64,000 nucleotides of DNA from Phycisphaerales bacterium (GTDB lineage Bacteria > Planctomycetota > Phycisphaerae > Phycisphaerales > SM1A02): NCBI GenBank assembly GCA_030748575.1, contig JASMLR010000007.1, positions 1-64,000 of the forward strand, given 5' to 3'. Below the pieces are notes generated by a model, which searched no databases, was not told where the DNA came from, and worked only from the letters and a program-made list of their open reading frames with translations. Shown here piece after piece: positions 27,091 through 35,258 of this stretch. The position numbers and the translations under genes are program-made. Position 1 is the first letter of the stretch. The number at the start of each line of letters is the position of its first letter.

Positions 27091-27923
27091 GAGAGTGGGC
27101 TCTTGAATCCAATGCCCAGCACGAGTGACCCGAACGTACGGAGGAACTCGGCCAGCGCAAGATTGATGATGATGATCGCGAGAAAGGAGGATACGAACGA
27201 CTCAGTTGTTGCGCGACCAACCCCCGCCGCACCGGGCTTGCAGTGGAATCCCTTGTAGCAGGAGATCAGCCCGATGCTCAGGCCGAAGAACGTCGCCTTG
27301 ATCAGGCCTGTGGCCGGCTCCCACCACGTCAGAAACCAGGCCGTGTTGTCCCAATACTCACGCTCTGAGACGCCGTGCCAGACGACGGTGAACGTCCAGC
27401 CGCCTGCGACCCCGAGGAGATCCGAGAAGATGGTGAGAATGGGCGTCATGAGCGTGCATGCAATCACGCGGGGGACGACCAGCACCGCGATCGGGTCCGC
27501 GCCCATCGCCCGCACAGCGTCCAGTTGCTCGGTCACCCGCATGGTGCCCAGTTCGGCTGTGAGGGCGCCTCCGACCCGGCCGGCCACCATGACGGCGGCC
27601 AGGACCGGTCCGATCTGCTTGACCACCGAGACGTTGATGATCATGCCCAGTTTGCTCTCAAGCCCGTAGACCTGAAACTGGGCAAAGCTCTCGATGGCCA
27701 GGATCATCCCGATGAATGCACCGGTGATGGCCACCACGGGCACGCTCATCACGCCGACATCCAGCAGCAGGGGCGCGAGGATCCGCCACCGAAGCCAGCG
27801 TCCGGGCGCCGTGACGGTTGCAGCGGCAGCCCGCCCGGCAAACCGCGCAAACCTGCCGGCACCCTGCACGGGCATACGGATCCGACGACCCACATGAGCC
27901 GCTGCAGACATCGCGTTGATCAC
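27087..27923 (-). CDS. mlaE: MlaE-family lipid ABC transporter permease
   Basis: 278 aa from GTG 27923, with GGAGG seven bases upstream. Five to six membrane helices and the MlaE signature 'ELGTMRVTEQLDAVRAMGADPI' are present, as is 'LESKLGMIINVSVVKQIGPVLAAVMVAGRVGGALTAE' in segments. In Gram-negatives this permease works with MlaF ATPase and an MCE protein to move phospholipid between membranes. Those partners are not here but near 43-45 kb. It lies 22 bp after the OmpA-like lipoprotein gene. Confidence 0.93.
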   Translation of the reverse strand: MINAMSAAAHVGRRIRMPVQGAGRFARFAGRAAAATVTAPGRWLRWRILAPLLLDVGVMSVPVVAITGAFIGMILAIESFAQFQVYGLESKLGMIINVSVVKQIGPVLAAVMVAGRVGGALTAELGTMRVTEQLDAVRAMGADPIAVLVVPRVIACTLMTPILTIFSDLLGVAGGWTFTVVWHGVSEREYWDNTAWFLTWWEPATGLIKATFFGLSIGLISCYKGFHCKPGAAGVGRATTESFVSSFLAIIIINLALAEFLRTFGSLVLGIGFKSPLS

Positions 27924-27945
27924 CCGGCCGCCTCCGCGGGCTCGG

Positions 27946-28776
27946 TCACTTCATGGGCTCGTCGAACGCGCCTTGTGTGGAGGTATCAACCTCGACGACC
28001 GATGTGGTCTCCGTCTTCGGAGCCGGGACCAGATACATCTCGACGCGGCGGTTTTCCGCCGTGCCGCCAGCGGTGTTGGGAACGATGGGGTGGAACTCGC
28101 CGTCACCTGCAACACGTACCTGGGTGGGATCGACGCCTGCCTTGACCAGGGCGTTCCGCACCGCGATCGCGCGATGAACAGAGAGGTGCAGGTTCGTGGG
28201 ATGCGCCTGCCGAGAGTGCGTGACCGGTACGTCGTCGGTATGGCCAACGACCAGAACTTCAAGGGGAACCGCGGTCGGTGAGGAGATAATGTCTGCGATG
28301 GCCGTCAGGGGGCTGTCGCTGGTCGGCCGCAGTTGATCGGAGCCACTCGCAAACGTCAGGTCGCTTGAGAAGCGGAGCATGCCGCTCTTCGGGTCAAACG
28401 AAATGTGCTGCGGGTTCGATGCCGCGATGCCGGACAGGGCCGACTCCATGTCCTCGGGAAGTTGCCCGACCTCAAGGGCCGTCAAGTGCCGGGCCAGCGT
28501 GTCGTTTCGTTGGGCCAGCGTGTCCCAGCGGTTGTTCAGGTCGTCGTACTCGGACTGGAGCCGGTCGATATCGCCGCGGGCCTGTTCCAGTTCCTGATTC
28601 CGGCGGACCAGCGTCTGCTCGATCTCGCCGCGGTCACGTTCTGCGTCGCTCAACTGCTGAACCAGCGAGCGGTTGACATTCTGCAGGGCTTCGTACTTTC
28701 GATTGTTCTGGGTCGAGCAGCCCATCGTGGTCAGGGCTGTAGCGGCCAGAAGGCCCAGCGTCAGGCGTTGGAACAT
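27946..28776 (-). CDS. OmpA/Pal-like peptidoglycan-associated lipoprotein with coiled coil
   Basis: 276 aa. ATG 28776 is preferred (GGAGGG about 10 nt upstream); ATG 28785 is only a base from that RBS. The lipoprotein signal ends LTTMGC. A coiled coil spans residues ~30-95 (NRSLVQQLSDAERDRGEIEQ; 'ELEQARGDIDRLQSEYDDL'). The C-terminal OmpA domain has VVGHTDDVPV, 'NLHLSVHRAIAVRNALVKAGV' and 'NRRVEMYLVP', the peptidoglycan-binding pattern. It heads an operon with mlaE, so it may couple lipid transport to the cell wall. Confidence 0.88.
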   Translation of the reverse strand: MFQRLTLGLLAATALTTMGCSTQNNRKYEALQNVNRSLVQQLSDAERDRGEIEQTLVRRNQELEQARGDIDRLQSEYDDLNNRWDTLAQRNDTLARHLTALEVGQLPEDMESALSGIAASNPQHISFDPKSGMLRFSSDLTFASGSDQLRPTSDSPLTAIADIISSPTAVPLEVLVVGHTDDVPVTHSRQAHPTNLHLSVHRAIAVRNALVKAGVDPTQVRVAGDGEFHPIVPNTAGGTAENRRVEMYLVPAPKTETTSVVEVDTSTQGAFDEPMK

Positions 28777-28914
28777 GGTGGTCATCCCTCCAAAGGCATG
28801 GTGACATTGGCAGGCCCGCAGGGGGTCCCACACCGCGATCCGCATCCATCGCGGCTCGATCGGCTCGGCCAGTGTATAAACCGATGCCCCAGCAGGTTGG
28901 AGTCCGATGTGCCC
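28777..28914. promoter_or_regulatory. divergent intergenic region with TATAAA box
   Basis: 138 bp between the OmpA-like lipoprotein (leftward) and the amidohydrolase (rightward). TATAAA at 28875-28880 could serve as a -10 for the rightward gene, and its complement TTTATA for the leftward one; no good -35 is seen for either. Promoter activity is likely from position, the exact elements uncertain. Confidence 0.35.
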
Positions 28915-30210
28915 ATGGTTGAAACCTGTGGAGAACCTGTCCACAAGCGCCGCCTGATCCATGCCGGCGGCGTGATCGATGCATTCGGACTGCACCTGAG
29001 TCCGGCCGCCGTCCTCGTGGATGGAGGGGTGGTTCGCGCGGTGGGCTCCCCGGCGTCGATTGGCCGCCCGGGCGGGGTGGTCGTGGAAGATTGGGCCGGA
29101 TCGCTGCTCATGCCCGGGCTGGTCAATGCCCACGCCCACCTGGACCTCAGCGGCGCGGGGGTCTGGCCTCCCGCCGGCGAGGACTTCCGCGGCTGGGTGG
29201 GCCGGGTTCGAGACCTGCGGGCCGCGGCGTCGCTGGCTGACGTTCGCGCGGCCGTCAGCCGCGGCATCGACCTCTCACTTGCCGGCGGGACCGCGTGCAT
29301 CGGAGATATCGCCGGGCACCCGCCGGGGCCCTCCATCGACCTGCTGCGGGCGAGCCCGCTGCGGGGCACCAGTTTCATCGAGTGCTTCGGGATCGGCAGG
29401 GGGCAGGCGGCGGCCCTGAGGCGTATGCAGGAGACCCTCGCTGCGATGACCGAGTATGACCGGGGGATTCGGATCGGCATTTCGCCCCACGCGCCGTACT
29501 CCTGCGGTCCGGAGATGTTTGCCGCCGCCGCGACCTCGGGCCGCCCCGTCATGACGCATCTGGCCGAGACGCCGGCGGAACTGGAACTGCTGCAGCACGG
29601 ATCGGGCCCGCTTCGTGACATGCTGGAGCATGACATCGGCGTGTGGGACGCCGAGGTGACCTGCCCGGCGGCCCATCCGGTCGACGTGCTTCTGCCCGCC
29701 CTCAAGGCGGCGCGGGCTGTCTGCGTGCACGTCAACTGGCTCGAGCCTGCTCACGTCGACACGCTGGCCGCGGCGGGGGCGCGTGTGGTGTACTGCCCGC
29801 GGGCATCAGCGGCCTTCGGGCACGCGCCTCCGCGTCTGCCCCGACACCCGTGGGCAGCGCTTCGCGCGGCGGGGGTGCGGGTTGGACTGGGGACTGATTC
29901 GCTGCTGTGTCTGGACACGCCGGACCGCATCAGCGTGCTGGACGACATGCGTCTGCTTCGCCGCCGCGACGGCGTCGACGGGCTGACGCTTCTGGACATG
30001 GCCACCAGAAGCGGGGCCGACGTCCTCGATCTGCGTCCGGACCTCGTGCGGCTCGGGCCGCAGGTGGCCGGTCTCCTGGCCGTTCCCTGCAGCGGCGTGG
30101 ACGCCCCGGGGATGCTGGAGGATGCGTTGAGCCGGTCCGACGCCCCTGTGTGGGCGGTCGCGCCATCCGCTGGGGCCCCTCAGGGGGGGGCGACGCCGGG
30201 CAAATCCTGA
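28915..30210 (+). CDS. amidohydrolase / deaminase-family metal-dependent hydrolase
   Basis: 431 aa from ATG 28915 (GGAG upstream). TIM-barrel amidohydrolase of the cytosine/SAH/chlorohydrolase group: metal-binding 'PGLVNAHAHLDLSG', active-site 'GISPHAPYSCGP', 'MTHLAETPAE' and VCVHVNWL, and the fourth metal ligand in LGTDSLLCLD. Nucleoside-type deaminases such as SAH or aminodeoxyfutalosine deaminase share this pattern; substrate cannot be set from the sequence. The long open frame upstream of 28915 is antisense to the OmpA-like gene and not part of this protein. Confidence 0.85.
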   Translation: MVETCGEPVHKRRLIHAGGVIDAFGLHLSPAAVLVDGGVVRAVGSPASIGRPGGVVVEDWAGSLLMPGLVNAHAHLDLSGAGVWPPAGEDFRGWVGRVRDLRAAASLADVRAAVSRGIDLSLAGGTACIGDIAGHPPGPSIDLLRASPLRGTSFIECFGIGRGQAAALRRMQETLAAMTEYDRGIRIGISPHAPYSCGPEMFAAAATSGRPVMTHLAETPAELELLQHGSGPLRDMLEHDIGVWDAEVTCPAAHPVDVLLPALKAARAVCVHVNWLEPAHVDTLAAAGARVVYCPRASAAFGHAPPRLPRHPWAALRAAGVRVGLGTDSLLCLDTPDRISVLDDMRLLRRRDGVDGLTLLDMATRSGADVLDLRPDLVRLGPQVAGLLAVPCSGVDAPGMLEDALSRSDAPVWAVAPSAGAPQGGATPGKS

Positions 30211-30273
30211 ACTTGTCACGGGATTCCGCGAGAACGCCCGATATCATCCTGACTTGAGATCACGCAGCACCCC

Positions 30274-30684
30274 ATGAGCCACGACTTCAATCCCGCCCAG
30301 ATCAGCCAGTTCCGCGCCGCCGGACCCTACCCCGTCGAGGCCTACGCCTTCGTCCGGGATGGCCTGTCCTATACAGCCGAACACGTGGATGTGGACAGCG
30401 ACATGTTCGGCATGAGCCGGCATGTGACCGGGCAGGAGTTGTGCATGGGCCTCCGGGACCTCGCCATTCAGAAGTACGGCATGATGGCCCGTACGGTGCT
30501 CGACTGCTGGTGCGTGCACCGGACCGAGGACTTCGGCCGGCTGGTGTTCGCCATGATCGATGCGGGCCTTTTCAAACAGCAGCCCGATGACTCGATCACG
30601 GACTTTGCCAATGTCTACGACTTCCGAGAGGCGTTCGACCCCCGAGACATGGAGGCTCGGATCGGATCGCCCCAGCCCGGCTGA
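30274..30684 (+). CDS. Minf_1886 family protein
   Basis: 136 aa, soluble. It matches the TIGR04138/Minf_1886 pattern: 'YPVEAYAFVRDGLSYTAEHV', then HVTGQELCMGLRDLAI, 'YGMMARTVLDCWCVHRTEDFGRLVF', and 'DFREAFD' near the end. The family is nearly confined to Planctomycetes and Verrucomicrobia and has no known function. It precedes the AI-2E permease by 22 bp and is probably co-transcribed with it. It is one of the better phylum markers in the window. Confidence 0.85.
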   Translation: MSHDFNPAQISQFRAAGPYPVEAYAFVRDGLSYTAEHVDVDSDMFGMSRHVTGQELCMGLRDLAIQKYGMMARTVLDCWCVHRTEDFGRLVFAMIDAGLFKQQPDDSITDFANVYDFREAFDPRDMEARIGSPQPG

Positions 30685-30706
30685 CACCCGGTAGAGGAGA
30701 CGTCGC

Positions 30707-32023
30707 ATGAGCCAGGATGGCCGAGAGCGACCGACACGCGACCTTCACCTCTGGGAGATTCGAGGCATCCGGGATGTCCTCACCGTGCTGCTGGTCGCCG
30801 GCATTTTCTGGCTCGGCTACGCCATGCGGGATGTCACGATTCCGCTGCTGGTCGCGTTGCTTCTGGCCTATCTGTTTGAGCCCGCGATCGCCTGGATGGC
30901 CAGGACTCGGTGGATTCCGTTCGGCCGGGTTGGCGGCGTGTCATGCCTCCTGATTGCCACGACGGTGGTGTTGATTGCCGGACTGGCGCTGGTGGTGCCG
31001 CGGGTTGTGGGGCAGGCGGGCGACCTCATTCACGATGTGCAGAGCGGGCTGGTGCGGGACCGGCTGACGCGGGTTGTCCAGACGTATGTGCCGGAGGAGT
31101 ACAGGCTGGACGCCATGAGTCTCATCAGAGAGTTGCCGGGGGGGGTGACGCCGGAGGACGTGAAGCCGGAGGAGGCGACGCAGGCGGAGGATGCTTCGCA
31201 GGTCGCTGCCTCCGCGACGCCGGGAGCCGCGCCCGTCGCTGCGGCGGCGTCATCGGAACCGCCATCACCGCTCCGGGCGTCAGCCGAGGGGGTGGCCGCC
31301 GACGCCTTGCATCACGGGGGGCTCGACCTGCTGGGGCTGGCCAGCCGCACCGGTCAGGTTGCCGTGGCCGTGGTGGCGCAGGCCATTGCCATTGGCATGC
31401 TGCTATTCCTGATCCCGTTCTACTTCTTCTTCTTCAGCCTGTGGTACCCACAGGTGTGCGAGTTTTTCGACAGTCTGATTCCGGCGTGGGAGCGAGGCAC
31501 CGTCGTGCCGCTGCTGAAGCGGATGGACGCTGCCGTCGCAGGCTTTGTGCGCGGGCGGATTGTGATCGCCCTGATCATGGCGGTGCTTTATGCCGTCGGT
31601 TGGGCCGTGTGCGGCGTCCCGTATGCCATCCTGCTTGCGGTCGTGGTCGGGGCGTTCAGCCTGGTGCCGTTTCTGGGGCTCATCGGCATACCCATTGCCG
31701 TGGGCATGTTGGCGCTGGCCAACCTGGACCTGCCCGAGGCGGCCCGCATGTCCTGGTGGGGCGTGCTCATCTGGCCGACGCTGGTCTTTGCCGTCGTCAA
31801 CGCGTTGGACGGGTGGGTGCTGACGCCCATCATTGCGGGCAAGGCGACCAACCTCGATCCAGTGACCATTTTCGTGGCGGTGCTTGCAGGCGGCTCGGTG
31901 ATGGGCGCCTATGGCATGTTGATCGCCATTCCCATCGCGGCCTGCATCAAGATCCTGCTGTCGGATCTGGTGATCCCCAAGGTGCGGGAGCTGGCGCAGC
32001 GGCCGGCGTCAGGGGAACTGTGA
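30707..32023 (+). CDS. AI-2E/PerM-family permease
   Basis: 438 aa; strong RBS (GAGGAGA) at 30693-30700. About eight membrane helices with the family's C-terminal pattern 'PYAILLAVVVGAFSLVPFLG' and 'GWVLTPIIAGKATNLDPVTIF'. Between helices near residues ~145-200 there is an Ala/Pro/Glu-rich low-complexity insert. The family exports or exchanges small molecules (AI-2 in E. coli TqsA, Na+/H+ in others); the substrate here is unknown. Convergent with ffh, 6 bp apart. Confidence 0.9.
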   Translation: MSQDGRERPTRDLHLWEIRGIRDVLTVLLVAGIFWLGYAMRDVTIPLLVALLLAYLFEPAIAWMARTRWIPFGRVGGVSCLLIATTVVLIAGLALVVPRVVGQAGDLIHDVQSGLVRDRLTRVVQTYVPEEYRLDAMSLIRELPGGVTPEDVKPEEATQAEDASQVAASATPGAAPVAAAASSEPPSPLRASAEGVAADALHHGGLDLLGLASRTGQVAVAVVAQAIAIGMLLFLIPFYFFFFSLWYPQVCEFFDSLIPAWERGTVVPLLKRMDAAVAGFVRGRIVIALIMAVLYAVGWAVCGVPYAILLAVVVGAFSLVPFLGLIGIPIAVGMLALANLDLPEAARMSWWGVLIWPTLVFAVVNALDGWVLTPIIAGKATNLDPVTIFVAVLAGGSVMGAYGMLIAIPIAACIKILLSDLVIPKVRELAQRPASGEL

Positions 32024-32029
32024 CCCGCG

Positions 32030-33493
32030 TCAGCGCTTCTTGCGCCGCTTGAAGCTCGCTTTGGCCGACCGCGTCTTGGTGGACCGGCGGCCCGCAAGAC
32101 CGCTGAGGTCGCCCATATTGCCCGAGGCCATCGCCTTGGCGGCCTCCATTCGTCCCCCCATGCCGCTCATCTGCTGCGACATCTTCTTGATCATCTCGAA
32201 CTGCTTCAGCAGCTTGTTGACTTCCGGCCCGCTTGTCCCCGACCCGCGTGAGACGCGGCGGACCCGCGACTTGTTCATGATCGAGACGTCCTGACGCTCG
32301 CCATCGGTCATCGATCCGGCCATCGCTTCGATGCGGTCGAACTGCCCCTCGTCGATGTCGATGCCCTTCAGCATCTTCCCCATGCCGGGCAGCATGCCGA
32401 GCAGTTGCTTCATGCTGCCCATGCGGCGAAGCGACCGGAGTTGCTTGAGGAAGTCGTCCATCGTGAAACGACCTTCAGCCATCTTCTCGGCCAGCGCCTC
32501 GGCCTCCGCCTCATCGACTTCACTTCGCGCCTTCTCGACCAGAGACACGACGTCGCCCATCCCCAGAATGCGTCCAGCCATCCGTTCGGGGTGGAACGCT
32601 TCAAGGTCGTCAATGCCCTCGCCCGTTCCAATGAATCGGATGGGAGCGCCGGTCGTTCGCTTGACCGAGAGGGCCGCGCCGCCCCGTGTATCGCTGTCAA
32701 GCTTCGTCAGGACGACGCCGTCGATTGGCAACTGCGTGTGGAAGGCTGCGGCCGAGCGTACGGCGTCCTGTCCGGCCATGGCGTCGACAACGAGCAGGAC
32801 ATGATGTGGCTGCACGGCGAACTGGACCGATTGCAACTCCTTCATGAGCGGCTCGTCGATGTGCAGACGCCCGGCTGTGTCGACGAGGAGCACGTCATAT
32901 CGCTCGGCCCGGGCGGTTCTCACCGCTCGCTGGCACACTTCGACCGCAACGCCGACCGCTTCTCCATAGGCGGCGCACTTGTCCGGTTCCCCGTGGAATC
33001 CGACCTTTGCCTGCCCCTTGGCGTGATCATTGACCCGCTCAACGCCGATACGCAATTGCTCGACCGCGGCGGGGCGTTGCAGATCCGCGGCGCACACCAG
33101 CACGCTCCGCCCGTTGCGACGCAACCACGCAGCGAGTTTGCCGCACGTGGTCGTCTTCCCGGTGCCCTGGAGCCCGCACACCATGATGACGGTTGGCCCG
33201 GGGTCTGCGGCCACCAGATGTTCATCCACCGGGCCCATCAGTTCGACGAGCCTCCGGTGGACAATCTCGATCATCTGCTCGCCTGGTCGAAGGCTCTGCA
33301 GCACTTCTTCGCCGACGGCGTCGGCGCGAACCTCGTCGCAGAAGGCGTCGACGACCTCGAGGCTGACGTCGGCTTCCAGCAGGGCGGTGCGAACTTCCGC
33401 CATCGTGTCGGCGATATTGGATTCAGAAATCCGTCCCTGCCCAGACAGGCGGCGGATGGCACCGGTGAGTCGATCTGAAAGTGTGTCGAACAT
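32030..33493 (-). CDS. ffh: signal recognition particle GTPase Ffh
   Basis: 487 aa. N-domain helices precede the G domain with GLQGTGKTTTCGKLA (P-loop), 'VDTAGRLHID' and TKLDSDTRGGAAL. The M domain (residues ~300-450) has 'LKQLRSLRRMGSMKQLLGMLPGMG' and the RNA-binding 'SRVRRVSRGSGTS'. A C-terminal basic tail (KTRSAKASFKRRKKR) follows. It targets inner-membrane proteins co-translationally. It follows polX by 28 bp as the last gene of a recG-polX-ffh operon. The SRP RNA gene is not in this window. Confidence 0.97.
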   Translation of the reverse strand: MFDTLSDRLTGAIRRLSGQGRISESNIADTMAEVRTALLEADVSLEVVDAFCDEVRADAVGEEVLQSLRPGEQMIEIVHRRLVELMGPVDEHLVAADPGPTVIMVCGLQGTGKTTTCGKLAAWLRRNGRSVLVCAADLQRPAAVEQLRIGVERVNDHAKGQAKVGFHGEPDKCAAYGEAVGVAVEVCQRAVRTARAERYDVLLVDTAGRLHIDEPLMKELQSVQFAVQPHHVLLVVDAMAGQDAVRSAAAFHTQLPIDGVVLTKLDSDTRGGAALSVKRTTGAPIRFIGTGEGIDDLEAFHPERMAGRILGMGDVVSLVEKARSEVDEAEAEALAEKMAEGRFTMDDFLKQLRSLRRMGSMKQLLGMLPGMGKMLKGIDIDEGQFDRIEAMAGSMTDGERQDVSIMNKSRVRRVSRGSGTSGPEVNKLLKQFEMIKKMSQQMSGMGGRMEAAKAMASGNMGDLSGLAGRRSTKTRSAKASFKRRKKR

Positions 33494-33521
33494 GCGTCGC
33501 GCAGGGTATCCAGCGGGGCAC

Positions 33522-35258
33522 TCAGCGGTCGAGCCAGTCCATCAGTTCTGACGCGGAATACGCATTGATGCACGACTTTGCCGTCAGCCCGCCGCGGCGT
33601 CCGGTCACCACGCCGTACCGCATGAAGTCAAAATGGGCGGCCGCATGGGCGTCGGTGTTGATCGTGATGCGGGCCCCGGCGGCAAGCGCCTTGCGGACGT
33701 GCCGATCTCGCAGATCGAGCCGCTGCGGGTTGGCGTTGATCTCCAGCGCGGTCCCATGCTCGGCGGCAGCGGCAACGAGCGCGTCCATATCGGGCTCCAG
33801 GCCGGGCCGCCGGCCGATGATGCGGCCGGTCGGGTGAACGAGGATGTGGATCAGCGGGTGTGATACCGCGGCGACCAGCCGCTTCGTGGCGTCCTTGGGC
33901 GACTGGCGGAGCGAGACGTGGGGGGCGGCGAGCACAATGTCGAGTTCTGCAAGCAGGTCGTCGTCATAGTCGAGCCGGCCGTCGGCGTGAATGTCGACCT
34001 CGGCGCCGGCAAGCAGGCGAATCTCAGAGAGCGAGGCGTCCACCGCTCGAATGTCGTCAATGTGGCTGCGAAGTCGCTGCTCATCGAGCCCGCCAGCCTG
34101 CACACTCGACTTGGAGTGGTCGGTGATGGCAAGTGTGTGATAGCCGCGAGCGATGGCCTCGCGGGCCATGTCGGCGATGGACAGGTGCCCGTCGCTTGCG
34201 GTCGTATGGGTGTGGAGATCGCAGCGGATATCGCCCTGGTCGATCAGGTCCGGAGGGGCCGCGTCGAGCGAGTCGTGGGACTCACGAAGCTCGGGCGGGT
34301 GCCACGGCAGGTCCAATGCCTGATAGATGTCGGCCTCGGTGACCGAAGCCAGCGGGCTCATCCCGCGATCCTGCGGCGGCGTCTCGTCGCCGTCGTCCTT
34401 GAAGAGCCCGTACTCGTTGAGCCGCATCCCTCTGGTGTTGGCGGCATGGCGGAGCGCGACATTGTGCTCCTTCGATCCGGTGAAGTAGAGCAGCGCTGCG
34501 CCGAAGGCTTCACGGTCAACGACGCGGAGATCGACCTGAATGCCCGCCTCCAGCCGCACCGACGCCTTCGTGTCACCGGATGCGAGCACCTTGGTGACGT
34601 CGGGCCGGCGCGTGAGCCGCTCCATGAGGCGAGCGGGCTCACTCGTCGTGGCGAGCAGATCGATGTCCCCGATTGTTTCGCATCCCCGCCGCAGTGAGCC
34701 GGCCCACTCCACGCGGTGGACGCCATCGACGCTGCGAAGATCTTCCGCGAGAGACTCCGCCATGGGCAGGGCCCGGCCGATGCTGGTTCGGTCAGCGGAC
34801 TGTGCTGCAAAGTTCAAGGAGTCCAGAATGTTGGCGATGGTCTTCGCGCCCATGCGTGGCAGGGCCGCGAGTCGCCCATCGTCGATGGCCGCTCGAAGCG
34901 ACGCGTGGTCGGTCACATCGGCTTCCCTCCAGAGGCGGCCAACGGTCTTCGGCCCCAGGCCCGAGACGTCGAGCAGGGGGACCAGCCCGGCGGGGATCTC
35001 ACCACGCAGCGTGTCCAGTTCCGCAATCGTGCCGTCATCGCACCACTGGCGGATCTTGGAAGCGCTGCTCTTGCCGACTCCGTCCATGGACTCCAACGCG
35101 CCGGGTTCGGCGGCGACGGCCCGGAGATCGCCCTCAAAGTCCTCGAGCACCCGCGCGACTCGGCGTACGGCGGCAACCTTGAAGGCGTTCTGCCCCGCCA
35201 CTTCCATGAGGGCCGCGAGCATCTCGAACTCGGTCGCCAGTACGCGTTGGTCACTCAT
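33522..35258 (-). CDS. polX: DNA polymerase X family protein with PHP domain
   Basis: 578 aa, the usual length for bacterial PolX. Start 35258 is set by an ATGA overlap with recG. An N-terminal HhH region ('ESMDGVGKSSASKIRQW', 'VSGLGPKTVGRLW') precedes the nucleotidyl-transferase palm (GSLRRGCETIGDIDLL, with catalytic Asp pair). A C-terminal PHP domain has DLHTHTTASDG, 'ITDHSKS', GAEVDIHADG and 'INTDAHAAAHF', giving 3'-5' exonuclease/AP-type activity in relatives. It fills short gaps in base-excision repair. Confidence 0.94.
   Translation of the reverse strand: MSDQRVLATEFEMLAALMEVAGQNAFKVAAVRRVARVLEDFEGDLRAVAAEPGALESMDGVGKSSASKIRQWCDDGTIAELDTLRGEIPAGLVPLLDVSGLGPKTVGRLWREADVTDHASLRAAIDDGRLAALPRMGAKTIANILDSLNFAAQSADRTSIGRALPMAESLAEDLRSVDGVHRVEWAGSLRRGCETIGDIDLLATTSEPARLMERLTRRPDVTKVLASGDTKASVRLEAGIQVDLRVVDREAFGAALLYFTGSKEHNVALRHAANTRGMRLNEYGLFKDDGDETPPQDRGMSPLASVTEADIYQALDLPWHPPELRESHDSLDAAPPDLIDQGDIRCDLHTHTTASDGHLSIADMAREAIARGYHTLAITDHSKSSVQAGGLDEQRLRSHIDDIRAVDASLSEIRLLAGAEVDIHADGRLDYDDDLLAELDIVLAAPHVSLRQSPKDATKRLVAAVSHPLIHILVHPTGRIIGRRPGLEPDMDALVAAAAEHGTALEINANPQRLDLRDRHVRKALAAGARITINTDAHAAAHFDFMRYGVVTGRRGGLTAKSCINAYSASELMDWLDR

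Noticed and set aside
28405-28914. Longer amidohydrolase reading frame from 28405
   Set aside because: That part is antisense to the OmpA-like lipoprotein and has no amidohydrolase similarity; ATG 28915 has an RBS.
28915-30210. Calling the amidohydrolase an aminodeoxyfutalosine deaminase
   Set aside because: The motifs fit several deaminases and no other menaquinone genes are in the window.
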